Shown in pieces: positions 11,199-24,000 of a DNA stretch of 64,000 nt. The position numbers and the translations under genes were made by a program. Location of the stretch: assembly GCA_033439795.1 (NCBI GenBank), contig JAUTDP010000008.1:2976001-3040000 (forward strand). Reading direction: 5' to 3'. The DNA comes from Sordaria brevicollis. Lineage: Eukaryota > Ascomycota > Sordariomycetes > Sordariales > Sordariaceae. Within the stretch, counting starts at the first letter, position 1. Every line of letters begins with the position of its first letter. A model generated the notes under the pieces. That model saw only the letters and a list, made by a program, of their open reading frames with translations. It was not told where the DNA came from and did no database searches.

Positions 11199-11915
11199 TC
11201 ATTGTCCTCTTTCAGTCGTCGTCTTCAACGATGAGCAGCCCAGATTCCGCTCCAGTTGCGGGGGCAGCCGCCGCTGGTGCAGTGGTCGAACTGGACTTGC
11301 CCGCTTCCTTCGCGGCTTTGTCACTCTCAACAGCAGTCTCCTTGGTAGAGGTTCCAGTGCTCTCCTTCGCACCACCGTCATCATTCTTCCCAGCTGCCCC
11401 GCCGTCACCATCCGTGGGCTTAGGTACTGTCGTAGCACCTCCATCCCCTCCACCTCCACCCTTACCATTCCCCCCTTTCCCTTGGCCTTATTCTTCTTCT
11501 TCTCCCTCTTCTCCCTATTCTTCCTCGTCCTCTCCTCATCCGCCCTCTCACGTTCCAGTCTTTTCCTCTCAAACTCCTCCTTTTCTTTTTCTTTAGCGAC
11601 CTCCTCGTCCATGATCCTCAACCGTTCATACTCCCTGCGTCGTGCCGCCTTGTAGACATGGAATTCGCCTGAGCCCGCACCGGCGGAAGAACCTTGGACG
11701 TTGGTGACGATTTCGGGTGGTGGGGGGAGGCGGGAAGAGGCGGAGGTGGATGAGGGGAGAGGTGGGATGGTGATTTCTCGGTCGGGTTTGGCGAAGAGTT
11801 GTTGCAGCTGGGAGGCTTGGAGGGATGTCGGGGAGGAGGCGCGGAGGCGTTTGGTGGGCCGGGAGGAGAGGCGGGAGGTGGAGGTGGGGATGGAGGAGGG
11901 GTCGTCGGCTGACAT
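11199..11915 (-). CDS. PRKRIP1-like (DUF1168) nuclear protein, frame apparently broken near the C-terminus
   Basis: The family is related to human PRKRIP1, a small basic helical protein of spliceosomes. From ATG 11915: LFAKPDREITIPPLP, PPPEIVTNVQGSSAGAGS, GEFHVYKAARRREYERLR, then a long charged helix ending KKKNKAKGKGG. The continuous frame then turns into an Arg-rich tail of unnatural composition and ends at 11199. The -1 frame from the six-G run (plus-strand C run 11470-11475) instead gives a Gly/Asp/Ala/Ser-rich, acidic tail ending IVEDDD with a stop at 11212-11214, which fits the family better. Either one base is missing in the homopolymer (assembly error or real mutation), or a very short 47-nt intron (11419-11465) restores the frame. 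Family identity is firm; the C-terminus is uncertain. Confidence 0.85.
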   Translation of the reverse strand: MSADDPSSIPTSTSRLSSRPTKRLRASSPTSLQASQLQQLFAKPDREITIPPLPSSTSASSRLPPPPEIVTNVQGSSAGAGSGEFHVYKAARRREYERLRIMDEEVAKEKEKEEFERKRLERERADEERTRKNREKREKKKNKAKGKGGMVRVEVEGMEVLRQYLSPRMVTAGQLGRMMTVVRRRALEPLPRRLLLRVTKPRRKRASPVRPLHQRRLPPQLERNLGCSSLKTTTERGQ

Positions 11916-14387
11916 TTTTGCGTGTGGTGTTGTGGTTGGTGGTAGGTTGAGTGTTGTTCGATCTTATCTGATGGAAAGGGTATGTGGTTGGTGATGGTGC
12001 GAATTTGAAAGGTCCAGACGCGGCGGGTTGTGATCGATGTTGATGTTCAAGGAAACCGATGCACGCGCAACGACTTTGAGGATGTGATTTTTTTTTGTTG
12101 TGCGATTGGCTATGTGATATTTTGCCGGTGTCGCTGGGCGGTCGATGCTAATTTTCGCTGCTTGAGAATGGAGAGAAAAGGTGATGATGCAAGGTTGGAG
12201 GTTGGAATGTCACAATGGAGTTTTGAAGTCGTGACAACGGACAAGTCGATTGCAGCGATCGGGTTTGGTTCCAGATCGACCAAATGCGACGCTGAAGCTG
12301 AGCTGCAGCTGATGGGACTGGAGCTGGCCGGACCCGTTGGGCAAGGCTACAGGGCTGATGTTAATGGTCCGTGCCCCTCCGTGTTCTGGCCATTAACAAT
12401 TGAGGATTGAACTTGATGAAGAGGTCTTCAAGAGTTACACATTGAATCTAACGATCCACTACTTCGGTCGAAATTCGGTAGACACAGGTTTACTGTAACT
12501 ATATTTTGTGCAACGAGTTCACAATAAGCTCTAGAGGTAGCTACGTACATAGAGGTACTGGTCTAATTGGCAAGTCACGAGAGAAGAATCACATGCGTTG
12601 ATGATGTGGCTTGGGCCATGACGCGGAGTTCGAATTGCGGACCCTCTCTAGATCTTCCCTTCAACGTCCATGTATAGAGGTAGACGAGCTCGAAACGAGG
12701 TCCTAGTAGCCAAGCTTTAGAATATTGGAACTGGAGCTCGCTCTTGTCATGTGTCTTTCAAACGTGCTGAATGACAGAACCACGATCGTCGTGGATATCG
12801 TAAGTTCCCAAGCCATCTGTGGTGTTCTCTTTGGGAGTCCAGAACATTTCATGAAATCATCCATTGAGGTTAGCCAAAGATCACGGCATCAGCTCATCGG
12901 TACTGTACGGTTAGTTAGACGGGCGGGAAGAAAGCCGCCAGGAACGAGTTGACGACAGCCATCCCTTCATCTGAATGGCTCAATTTGCCCGGCCCGTGTT
13001 GGTTGCTGTTGGCGCTTGCTCGCCGTCAATTCTCAAAGTTGCGGTGACATTGAAACTCGGATTTGGAAAGCACCTCTGCGGTTGTGAGCGTCAGCAATTC
13101 TCATTGGCTGAAGGCTTACACTTTCCCAAAGACATGGGACCCCGCCAGTGACGGCGCATCCAATGGAGCCAGAAATGGGGCGATAAAAAAACGATAAGGC
13201 ACGAGGGGCTCTCTAAAAAGGCGGGAAAGGCCACTGAACAGCAAGAGATTGATAATGCATGACTCCCTGCTCTTGGTCAAATCCAATCATGGTTCAGCAC
13301 AGCCTGGGGGAGCCCAGCCAGCCCCTCCTCCACCATCAGCGATCAAACAGTGTCCAATGTCCATCATTTGCTTCTCTCGGGAGACGGTCACGTCGTTGTT
13401 GTTTGACCTCGAGAACCTCCAACTGAAACTGCCGTGCGGTTCGGATCGAGAACGAACCATTCACAGCAACAGAGAGCGCGGCTGTGTACCCTGCTCCATG
13501 TTGATAACTTCAGACAGGAGCTGCCAAATGTGCCGCCGGTCATGTCGATGTTTGTCTTGCTGCTGCATGTGGATGCCGTGGTACTACCTCGCTTTGGAGA
13601 GTGACACGCCGACCAAGCATACTCGGACAAGAAGCAAGACGGGAGTTAAGGTTATGCTTACAAGGCTTTGTGGAAATACAACAACCACATTTACGGGACA
13701 CAGCCCAACTGTTGTCGATTTGGCTGTTTCTTGGCTTCAGCTCGCGGCCCAAAGCGCCAACTCGATATGCAAGGCAAAGATACTGCATAGTACCAGTAGT
13801 AGGTAACAAGATGTCTCCATGTTTACGGGTTGCGCCGTGGCTTGTGACGCATACAGTTGCGCATTTTGGATCCCCAGGAGCTGGGAAGGGGCCTGGATGA
13901 TCTGCCTATTCCCCCCGCATACGAGTGCCTAGAAGGACTTGCAATCCGGGGGTATGTAGAGGTGCATCAAGTGGAAGCATGAGCAAGCAATCTCTGCCCT
14001 GACTTGAGGCTCGGTTGTCTTAATTGCCTACATTTAGTCGACCTCGTCTCGTTTTTAGCTGCCTCTTTTCGTCTCTTCTTGTCTTTCTTCCATTTTACTT
14101 CCATCTCTTCATCTTATCTTGTTACCATACTAGCATTCAATTGTTGCTATAAGATACCCTTCATTGTCCAGTTCCCGGTCACTTAGACGGTACCTCTGAT
14201 ACGCAACCCAACTGCAGCTTTGCTCTTTCCGCCACTTACTCGTTCTCGACGAAACACAACCATACCTCTACGGGGTGGGGAAAATTTTAAGGCCCCTCGA
14301 CTTTGACATTGCTCCAACTGCTACGCAACCGCATAGTACAACTACTTCTTATTCGCGTCACACTCAGTGCTCTCTTTCTCCTTCATC
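11916..14387. other. Intergenic region, no gene supported
   Basis: About 2.5 kb of ordinary-GC DNA. The longest frame (13249-13806, plus strand) encodes 185 residues of irregular, low-similarity sequence with no domain, and an overlapping frame lies on the other strand. I see no RNA gene or mobile element. The last few hundred bases are pyrimidine-rich and probably serve as the promoter and 5' leader of the next gene. Confidence 0.5.
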
Positions 14388-16301
14388 ATGGGAAAGCCGA
14401 GACTTATCATCTTGATCAGACACGCCCAGTCTGAGGGTAACAGTACGTCATTCACGCCTGAGAAGCCATCCTCTCTGTCCTGTCTCCATGCTTGGGGATA
14501 ACACTAACACAGCATAATGATCAACAGAGAACCGCGATATTCACCAAACGATTCCCGACCACCGCGTAAAGCTCACAGAAGAAGGATGGCAACAAGCATA
14601 CGATGCCGGCCGCCGGCTACGCAAGCTGTTGCGCGCTGACGACACCGTCCAATTCTTCACCAGCCCCTACCGCCGCACGCGCGAGACCACAGAAGGCATC
14701 TTGGCCACTTTGACCAGCGACGATCCGGAGCCCAGCCCCTTCAAGCGGAATCACATCAAAGTCTACGAAGAGCCGCGCCTACGAGAGCAAGACTTTGGAA
14801 ACTTTCAACCATGTAGCGCAGAGATGGAACGCATGTGGCAGGAGCGCGCCGATTATGGTCACTTCTTCTACCGCATCCCTAACGGAGAGAGCGCCGCAGA
14901 TGCATATGACCGAGTCAGTGGCTTTAACGAAAGTCTCTGGCGCCAGTTCAATGACGACGACTTTGCCAGTGTTTGCGTCCTAGGTACGTCCAATCCTTCG
15001 TTTGCAAAACACGGGACGGAGAGCTAACTCGCTTTGTTCTAGTTACGCACGGTCTGATGTCTCGAGTCTTTCTTATGAAGTGGTACCACTTCAGTGTCGA
15101 GTATTTCGAGGATCTGCGAAATGTCAATCACTGCGAGTTTCTTATCATGCGAAAGAACGACAGCGGCAAATACATTTTGGAGAACAAATTACGAACGTGG
15201 TCGGAACTGAAGAAGGAGCGGGCGGCTCAACAGGCTCTATTGACCGGAGGCGGTTCCAAGCTAGACTCGGCCCCTTCCACCACCCCGCGCATGCCTTCCG
15301 ACCCCAGCGCACCGCCTGTCGAGATGCGACGCCGATGGGGAGGTTGTCCGAACGGTTGTAACCACGACAAGAACTTCAAGATCCGCTCGACTCTTGCCGA
15401 TCTTGTCAAGACCGACCACATGATTTCGAGCGTTGTTACCTCCACCAATGTTACCGTTACCGATAGTACAAGCGGAAACTCGACAGACGCCGATACCCCA
15501 GCCAGTGTCGGTAGCAGCAGCATCATGTTCACAGACGGGGCCGGCCCTGCGACGGGCAAGGCCCAAGGAGTCGCCAACGCATCTTTCAACGGTACCGCAT
15601 TGCCTAATGGGCCAACAATCGCGAGCCGGAGACCGACAGCCAAGCGTATCCAGTCTACCAACAGCGGAGTCACATTGTTGCCAGAGGTGGCACACACCGG
15701 TCCGGTCATCGACATAACTAAAGCGCGCGAAGAAGTGATCTCTAGTCCAGACGGCACGCCATCCTTTATCTCAATTGAGGACCGCCTACGAAGCCATCTC
15801 AAGAGCCCCAGCGTGCCACCCCGTCCCCATAGCCAAACCCTTCACGTTGGCCGCGATGGCGGAGGCACCTACAGTGGGCACAGCAGCAGCGAGACCGAGC
15901 TATCAGAAGATGAGCGGCATAGAACCGTGAAGACCAAAACCACGAGCGGAGGACTCACACCGCATGCTATCCGCCCAGCACCACACCGCCATTCGAGCCG
16001 AGATCAAAGCCAAATGGGCCGCGGAGCCAAAGCCAACCGATTAGGTGATCATCCTCCCAGTAGTGATGGCGAGCATGAGGCCGATGGGGAGCATGAGCCC
16101 GACTGCGAGGACGACGAGGAAAACAGCTGCCAAGAGCAGGAAGAAGGCGCAAAGCTTACCGATTCGATAATGAAAAAGCGGAGCATAGACGACATGACCG
16201 AGGGCGGGAAGATCAACCAGTCATTAAAGAAGAAGCAGAGTCTGCAGAATCTGGCAGAGGCAGAGAAGCACGATAGAAGCATTCACGGGAGTGTGTACTA
16301 G
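14388..16301 (+). CDS. Histidine phosphatase superfamily (phosphoglycerate mutase-like) protein with long tail
   Basis: Resembles the fungal Det1/YDR051C-type branch of the histidine phosphatase superfamily; the substrate is not predictable from sequence. Three exons: 14388-14442, 14528-14983 and 15043-16301, giving 589 residues. The catalytic core occupies about residues 1-230: RHAQSEGN (RHG-type phosphohistidine motif at about 11-18), FTSPYRRTRET, a conserved acidic stretch EEPRLREQDFGN, and VTHGLMSRVF with the second catalytic His at about 173. The C-terminal 350 residues are disordered, Ser/Thr-rich and then acidic and Lys-rich, with no recognised domain and of the kind found only in filamentous fungi. 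Splice sites restore both catalytic motifs exactly, which supports the model. Confidence 0.9.
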
Positions 16302-16720
16302 GCTGTCATACTCCTTTGCATATCCTTTCTCTTTCTACATGTCTATCTTCAGCGAGTTTTCTTCCGGTCTGCATTCTGGTCAGTTCAGTCGTGGTTACAA
16401 AAGATCACAGAGGTGTTGAAGGGTTCGAAATGGATGGGTGGGATATAAATCAAATTGATATGGAAATACCCTCATTGTACTTATGGACTTTAGCGAATCT
16501 ATTTACATGCACGTACCTGCTACTACTAAACACCTTTGCTATGTTTGGTTCTCTCATACGTGAGACTGGTAGAGTGTCCTCTATACATTACCCTGCTAGC
16601 CTTTTGACCTCATTCTACACTTAGCTCAAGCCGGTAAGATATATTCGCACATCTCGACTCCTAAATGCATTCCAGAATACACTTACTGTATTTACTAGGC
16701 TCGCCAGTCCTTTAATATCT

Positions 16721-16800
16721 TGTCTTCCTCTTGACTTCTTTCTTCACTTCTCTCTTCAGTTCTCTCTTCGCTTTTCTTTTTACTTCTCTCTTTACTTCCC
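16721..16800. repeat. Pyrimidine-rich imperfect minisatellite (CTTCTCTCTTCA-like)
   Basis: About six degenerate units of 12-14 bp, read as TTCACTTCTCTC or its variants. The reverse complement resembles the purine-rich repeat at 53245-53302. Confidence 0.6.
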
Positions 16801-18420
16801 ATCCTTCGCCTCACCTTTATCTTGTTCACCTTTCCCCCCGAATTTCACTTCACCATAATTTATATACATTCTGTCTCACCCACACACTATAAATGACCTT
16901 TTCTTCCCAGTTCGACCTTTGCACTCCACTCTTATTCCCACTGTAACATCCCACAATTGCGATCAGTCGAGCAAATCCTCCATTCATTCTTTTTCGTCCA
17001 CCCAAACCAAGATCCTCTTCTCAATCAGTGTCTTATCCACAATTGTCTGGTTTTCGTTTGACACATTTCTGTCACATGTTGCGAAAAAAAGACCTTGATG
17101 CTTCGAATGACATTGAACTGAGACAGGACTTCTTTGTCTTTCCTCTAGCGTTTTCGTTACGTATATGGGGAACTAATGACGGAGTGGCTTCAAACTACTG
17201 TAGGTAACTGAAGCAAGGTGAATACGACTGAGTGTATATCTGCCAGTTAGATGGCATCATCGAAGCGGGACACTCCCTGTTTCGTGAGACGAGGTCATAT
17301 GACTACCTTAAACCCTATATCTTGAAGGAATGGTCAGGGTATTGTTGCCTCCTTCTTCGGGTTCCTTTGGGTGGGAAAAGGGGGTCGACCTCGGTAGAGA
17401 CCGAGACCGAGAGACCGGGGGTGAGGTACTCAGCCTCTTTCTCGCGAACGATCGTCTTTTTCAGGGGTTGAGAATCTAGAACTAGGTAAGAGCCGACTGG
17501 TTCATGGTGAGGAATAAGGCACGTATGGTTGGGAAGGGGCTGAAAACCGAAAGAACTAGCCTCGGACTGTTTAATATCATTTCGAAGTCCGGTAAACGTG
17601 AGTAAACTTAGGGAATGGCCCATGCAATTCAAAGGATGTATGCAGATGTGACGAAAAGTGAAGGTAACTGGAGCTAAATTATACGGAATATGCAAGTGCA
17701 TTAGAGCATTATCATAAGTAGTTTGTAGCAGATAGACCAGAGTTCTAAGTAGCTGGTAGATATGTGAAGTGAGAGGTAAGGATAGATTCTTTCCACGTCA
17801 GCTTCCATTCATGCTTCTCTTTCTTCTTGACCACCAAACTAGCAAACCAAGCCTCTCCTGACTCCCTTCCGCCTTCTCTTCTCATTTCATGGACACAAAA
17901 AACAGACAGATACCCACCCCCACACCTAAGGTCAGACACATGAACCCGTTCCCAGATGTCATTCCTCCCCTTCCCCCCTCGTGATTGGGGTATAAACAAG
18001 CCAAAAGAGCACCAACATTAATTCCCACTATCAAAGGACCCTACAAATCACCAAGCGGCTTGCGCCTCATTAACATCGTCCGATGCGACGCAGCTTGTAG
18101 TGATTTTGAGGCCCCTTCACTCGCTTCTTCCTCTTGCATCTCTCGATCTCTCCTGGGTCCAATGCCTTCCCTCGCTCCTCGAGACTCGTCTTAACTATGA
18201 CCCAAACCACAACCTCCCGACTCTAAAGATATGTGCAGTGAATGTGTGAACGTGTACTGATAAAAACTCGGGCGCTTTTATGATTACGCGTTGTCGTGTT
18301 CGGATTTGAAAACAACCCATTCCCTGCCATCAATATGTGCTAAGGCAGGAGATCGGTGTGTGAATCAGAACCGACAAACAACAACCCAACTAATCCACCC
18401 TCACTTGACGCGGGCTTCTC

Positions 18421-18421
<1 letters not shown>

Positions 18422-18461
<40 letters not shown>
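18422..18461. repeat. Poly(A) tract, 40 A
   Basis: Uninterrupted run of adenine. It creates artificial poly-Lys or poly-Phe reading frames on the two strands. Confidence 0.95.
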
Positions 18462-18462
<1 letters not shown>

Positions 18463-18647
18463 GAGGGTTGCCCAGGTTAACCAAAACACACCAACGAATG
18501 TTTCTGCCCGAGCGAAATCAAAGAACGCGCGGCTCGAACAGTCAAAATGGGTATCCTGTGTGCGGAGAAAACGACGTGTGTACCGTGATATATAGCGATC
18601 GAAAAAGAGATAACCAACGACGACCATCAACAACTACCGTCCCTCTG

Positions 18648-19994
18648 TTAGAAGTTCTGCGAAATGCCTGCCGTCTGCTGGGGGTAGTGGGCAGAATTTT
18701 CGATGCGAGTGTTCCTCCTCGCTACGACATCTCGAATGACGGGAGGTCCTGGAGGGGCGTATTGGTTCGGGGCGACTGGTCCGTTATAGGCACCCTCAGC
18801 GCCGTTGTATGGGTTGGCAGTACCGTACTGCGGCTCTCCGTAGTAACTCTGTGTTCCTCCGTAAGCGACTCCGATAGGAGCATCGCCGGATTCGTCAGAG
18901 CGGGCAGCTGTGCTATAGTGGGACGAGGCGTTCGAGGGTCCACGGTGAACATTGGCGTCTCGGTTATCACCGGCTGAAGGTCCCATTACACCAAGAATCT
19001 CGCCTTCGGGCGAAGGTGGTTCAATCAGCGGCTCGCCAGATCGTGCGTCAGATACGGTTCCTCGAGTTGGTGATGTGGCGTCGGAATAGGCAACACCCGG
19101 CATGCTACCAGATATTGTCGTCGAAGCCTTCCTACCAGCCGAACTCGCGAGAGTAGTAGAGCCCCAGCCTCTGTATCCAGACGTTCCATCCTCCCTCATC
19201 TCGTAAGCAGCACCGGCACCAGCACCGGCAACGGGTGGTATCGTAGGGTCGGTGTTGGGATTGTAGCCATAGTCCTCCACCTCCCTTCGCCTCTGCTCCT
19301 CGGCGTCCCTCCTTTGCTTCCGCTTTCTCCAGAGGAAAATACCTGCCAATACCAACAGGGCGACAGCGACAATGGGTACCACGACGGCAATGGCAATCTT
19401 TCCACCATTGCTTAATCCACCACCGCCAGAGGAAGCACCCTTGGTAGCATCAATGGCTCCGGCCGATGTGCTAGTTGCAGGGGTGGATGTGGTAGGGTCC
19501 GCCGAGGGTATTACTGTCTCGGTAGTGATGATCTGCTGGGTCCTGGTTCGTGTTTCCCCTTCAGTTGTGATGGTTTCAATGCTAGTAAAGGTTTTGGTGC
19601 TCGCCTGCGTAGTGGTAGGCGTTGTCGATGTTGTTGTCGGTGGTGGGATAGTGGAACTAGAGGTTGTTGGCGGTTGCGGCGGTTGCGACGTCGAGGTAGG
19701 GGGCGTCGACGATGGCGGTTGTGGAATAGATGAAGATGTGATGGGTGGCACATTCGAGGAAGTCGTGGTAGCAGGAGGAGGCGGTGATGGTGCCGCTGAA
19801 GTGCTGCTGATGATAGTCGACGGGACCGCGGGCACCGTGGTAGGGTCGTTGACCGATGCTGTGTTCGGGTCAGCAGAAGCCCCAGGGACCACTGTTCCCT
19901 CCGGACTTGAGAAGGCCGTACTTGTGTTGTTGCTGGACATGTTGAAAACTTGACGTTCCAACCGCGGGAAGTCCCTTCTGATCCGGGGTGTCAT
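18648..19994 (-). CDS. Single-pass membrane protein with Ser/Thr/Pro-rich ectodomain (Mid2-like architecture)
   Basis: A 448-residue protein from ATG 19994 (MTPRIRRDF). The N-terminal half is extremely rich in Ser, Thr and Pro, a likely O-glycosylated stalk. One hydrophobic segment at about residues 195-217 (KIAIAVVVPIVAVALLVLAG) is followed directly by the basic stop-transfer WRKRKQRR. The cytoplasmic tail of about 230 residues is rich in Gly, Tyr, Pro and Ser. This matches the layout of fungal cell-wall stress sensors and other mucin-like membrane proteins, but no Cys-rich WSC domain is present and no classical signal peptide is visible. An upstream exon may be missing, since the frame is open to about 20054. 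An alternative start is MSSNNTST at 19940. Membrane topology is fairly sure; a sensor role is inference. Confidence 0.8.
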   Translation of the reverse strand: MTPRIRRDFPRLERQVFNMSSNNTSTAFSSPEGTVVPGASADPNTASVNDPTTVPAVPSTIISSTSAAPSPPPPATTTSSNVPPITSSSIPQPPSSTPPTSTSQPPQPPTTSSSTIPPPTTTSTTPTTTQASTKTFTSIETITTEGETRTRTQQIITTETVIPSADPTTSTPATSTSAGAIDATKGASSGGGGLSNGGKIAIAVVVPIVAVALLVLAGIFLWRKRKQRRDAEEQRRREVEDYGYNPNTDPTIPPVAGAGAGAAYEMREDGTSGYRGWGSTTLASSAGRKASTTISGSMPGVAYSDATSPTRGTVSDARSGEPLIEPPSPEGEILGVMGPSAGDNRDANVHRGPSNASSHYSTAARSDESGDAPIGVAYGGTQSYYGEPQYGTANPYNGAEGAYNGPVAPNQYAPPGPPVIRDVVARRNTRIENSAHYPQQTAGISQNF

Positions 19995-20821
19995 GTTAGC
20001 AATAGCGACTCCAGAATATGCGCATTGAGAGAGGTAGAATGATGTACTTGACAAAGCGTCAAGGTGAAAAGAGAAAAGGAGAAGCCATCAAGCCGCCGAA
20101 GGCTCCGAGATAAAGCCAAGCACAAACAGTTAAACATGTTGGAGGTGAGAAATATGGATTGACCCAACGGTGGAAACCGCTAGTGACCCGCAAACGTACC
20201 TTTCTGATGGGCTGAACCCTAGTCCAGCGCGCAGACAAAAAAGTAATCGGTCGCGGTTTGCGCGAGGGTCTCTTTTTTTTTTTTTTTTTGCCTTTGATGG
20301 GGAGTTTGTTTGAGGAGTTGAGGCGCGAGATGGAACGAAGACCGCTCTCTGGCTGGATATAGCGCGATGCGGATCAGTCACCTAAAACTAGCGGCTGCTC
20401 GGCTGGTGGACAGTTCTGGGCGTTGAGTCGCAGACGCAGGGGCAAACGCAGAGGGTCCCGGGCGATCAGCTATTGGGCGGCAAAGGACAGGCTGAGAGAG
20501 CTGAAAAGCAAAGACAGCGTCTTTTTGGGAAGCGCAGGGCGGGTTGCGCGGTAGAGACCCAGACTGTCGTGTATCGGACGGACAGAGGTTGTTGTTGTAG
20601 TTGGAGTTGGTGGAGGGAAAAAGTCGGCGACTCTGGGGTGACCAAGAAGTCCAAGACGGAAGAGCGAGTGCTTCGGAGTGCTTGGATGGGCTGGGGATGA
20701 AATGGGCGGCACAAGCTTGTTCAAGGGCCTGGAGGGCAGCGATGAGCAGGGGGCGGGCTCTGGCGAGATTTTGGACCGTTGCCTTTTGAGAGTCTTGGGC
20801 TGCAAGTTGGTGTTCCAATAG
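19995..20821. other. Intergenic flank, insertion side of the copia element
   Basis: Ordinary-GC sequence upstream of the membrane-protein gene, with a 17-T run at 20273-20289. Several overlapping frames exist on both strands, none convincing. It ends where the copia LTR begins. Confidence 0.5.
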
Positions 20822-21018
20822 TATTATCAGATTCCAGGGTGGTATTCTGGGCTAAAACAGTATAGACCAGTATACAGCTGGTCAGCACTACCAGCCACCC
20901 AGAAGGTTTTAGCAAATAAGGGATACCCCCAGCTCCCCCGACCAAAGCTCCAAAATCCTATTCTCCACAGTCACACATAGATATACAAAATTAATCAATT
21001 CTCCTATACAATTTGATA
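20822..21018 (+). repeat. Left LTR of copia element
   Basis: Starts TATTATCAG (presumably TG mutated to TA) and ends CAATTTGATA. The outer half keeps more C and G than the right copy; the inner half is more mutated. Confidence 0.9.
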
Positions 21019-24000
21019 ATTAATAGTCTAATATACTTATTACTATTAATATTAATAATAACGATAATATTACTATTACTATTATAATATCTTCTTTAAA
21101 GTAAATTAATAAAATAATTATTAATAACCCCTTTTTTACCGATAGCGACGATTAAATCCGTTAGGAGGAAATACTATAGACTAAATACGATCCTAATATT
21201 ATTAAAGCTTAATTCCTAAGCGAAATCGACGTACCCCGCGAACCTTTTTACCCTAAACCCGGTAATTTCCCTCTTAAATTAATTATTAAACTCCGTATCG
21301 AAATAATTAATAAAAAACTACATCTTTTTAAAGCTAATTTCCTTCGTACTACGATTAATAAGGTTAGAGAAATTGTCGAAATTCCCTACCGTTATCGAAA
21401 CGATATCCTAATTAATAGGATCCCTACCGAAGAAAATTTAAATAATCTCTAATTTTATTATAATATTAAAATTACCTACCCCGATAAAAAGAAAGATTAA
21501 TTAAAATTCGAAATTAGGGATAAAGCCGTAAAAATTTAAATAAAATCTTTAATTAATTACGGACTTTAAGGTTCGGCTATAAAAGAAGAATAAAATATTT
21601 AAATTTAATATAATTTTTTTAAGTAAAGAATTTAATATAATATTACCGATAAATTTATTAATATTTATAAAGCCTATACCGATAGTATTATAATCCTTCG
21701 AAAGGAACCGACTAATTTTAATACTTAGTTCTAAAATTAGGTTATAATTATAAATAATAATATTATTAAAGGAATTAAAGAATATATAAACGCTATATTT
21801 TAGTATAACGATTTCCGCGCCGCTATTAAAATTATCCAACCCAATTACGCTAATATAATATAAAAATTCAATAATAAAATAGAAAATAATACTTTAAAAT
21901 ATATAAAAATATATAAGGATTTTAAAAGGTAGGGTATAAATAATCGCTATAGTATTATAACCCTTACGGGTAGAAATAGTCGTAGGGCGTTTACTATTAA
22001 AATCGACGGTTAAATTTATTATCGTATTAATAATAATAATAAAATTAATAATTATTAAGAAATTAATAATAAAAATATTCGTTAATAAAATAGAAATAAA
22101 AAGCCTAAAGGTAATATAAACAAATAAAAGTAAACGTTGGATAATTCCGAAAATATACGTAAGAAATAAAATTCGAAAAATAAAAAAGGTAAAGGTAAAG
22201 AGTTCTTTATATATAAAATATACGAAAAAGGATTTTACTCTCTTAAAGAATATTAATATATAAATTTAAACGCTAAATTTAAAATTTTTAAATTATATCC
22301 TTCTATTACGTAAATCGTTGAAATTAATATCGCGAAGGACGTTAATTTAATTAAGAAAATTAAAATTATTAAAGAGAAAATTATTAAAACGGTAAAGTTT
22401 AAATTTATATAATTCCTTAAGGAAGAATATAAAGTAATTTTCTAAATCGGTAACGGAAATAAGCGAAAAGAATATCCTTTTAAAAATTTAATTATTTTAA
22501 ATTCGGGGAATTCTTTTTATATATTTAATAAAATTATTCGTTTTTATTACTTTCGTTATACCGATCTAAATAATTATTTATAGGTAAGTAATTCCCGTAT
22601 TGAAATTTAAAGTTTTAGGGAAATTAACGTCGTTATTAAAGGTAAAAAAGGTAATTTAAAATTACAATTGAAAGAAATTATATTTTACCCTAATTTCGCT
22701 ATTAATTTCGTTTCTTTCTTCCTACTATAAAAGTAGGAATTCTATTAGGATTATCGACCTCTAAATAATTATTTAAAGAAAATTAATAAATTATTCTTCT
22801 ATTCTTTAAATATTATTTTCAATTAAATAATTTTAGAATATTTATTTATATCCTTTATTAAATTAATATTTATAACGTAGCGATATTAAATTAATTCCTA
22901 TATAAAGAAATTATCGATTTAAATTATTAAAATATAATATTATTAATTCGGTTACTTTAATCCTTAAGTATTCGAATATTTATAAAACGTCGATAGGGTA
23001 TAATTACAAAATATTTTAATTAAAAAAAAGGACGCGGATAATACGGTTACGATAAATTTTAATTCGACCGAAGAGCCCTCAAACAATCTCCCTTCTACGG
23101 TACTTTTAAAAGGGATATTAATAATCGAATACAATATCTATACTATAATTAAAATACGATATTAAATATAGCAAATCTTTCGAAACTATAAATATAAATT
23201 AGGGTAACGCCTTATAATAAATTTCTTTAAATTCAATAAGGGTATTAACGGATACCGATATTTTATATTTATTATTTATTAATAATTTAAATATATATAG
23301 GATTATTACCTTTCGAACCGGATATTTACTAATATTATTTCAATTTTATATAATTATATAAATATATTAATATATCGATATAACGTTAAGGTTAAAGCCC
23401 TCGAATATAATAATAAATTCAATTAAGGAGAAATATTAATTAAATTCGGAATAAGAAGTATATTATTCAAGCCTTTTACTCTTAATACTTAAAAATAAAA
23501 TAATAAAATAAAATATTTAAGGGGTATAATAAAGTAACGATATAATATAATAAAGAATAATTTAAAATTTCCGATCGATTTATAATTAAAAATTATATAC
23601 GTAGTAATTTACTTATTAAACTAGTCACTTCGATACTTCTATAATTAAAAATCCCTATACGAACGCTTTTATACTTATATTACTTAATAATATAATTAAT
23701 AAGAACTATAGCGATTAAATATTAATTACCTTCGAATATATAAATATAAAGTATATTTTATAATTAATATAATATAAAAGAAAGAGAAACGTCGTTAAAA
23801 ATATCTCCTTAGAGCGTAGATCGGCTATTTAATCGGATATAACGTTTTTTCGATATACTATATATAGAACCCCGTTACGAAATAAATTATTCAAATACGC
23901 AACGTAATATTTAACGAATGCGTTAAATTCTCCCTCGACGAAATTAATATTAAAAAGGATTTAATAATTTTAAAAATAATAATTATTAAAAAATTCACTA

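Larger units (their letters stand above)
16302..18647. other. Intergenic region with pyrimidine-rich tract, no gene supported
   Basis: About 2.3 kb. It holds a CT-rich imperfect repeat (16721-16800) and a run of 40 adenines near its right end. Open frames are short or depend on the homopolymer. It probably contains the 3' untranslated regions of the two flanking convergent genes. Confidence 0.5.

Noticed and set aside
13249..13806. 185-codon plus-strand frame
   Set aside because: No domain, irregular composition, overlapping opposite frame, no splice or start context supporting it.
19372..19953. 193-codon plus-strand Val/Gly-rich frame
   Set aside because: Antisense of the Ser/Thr/Pro-rich stalk of the membrane protein.
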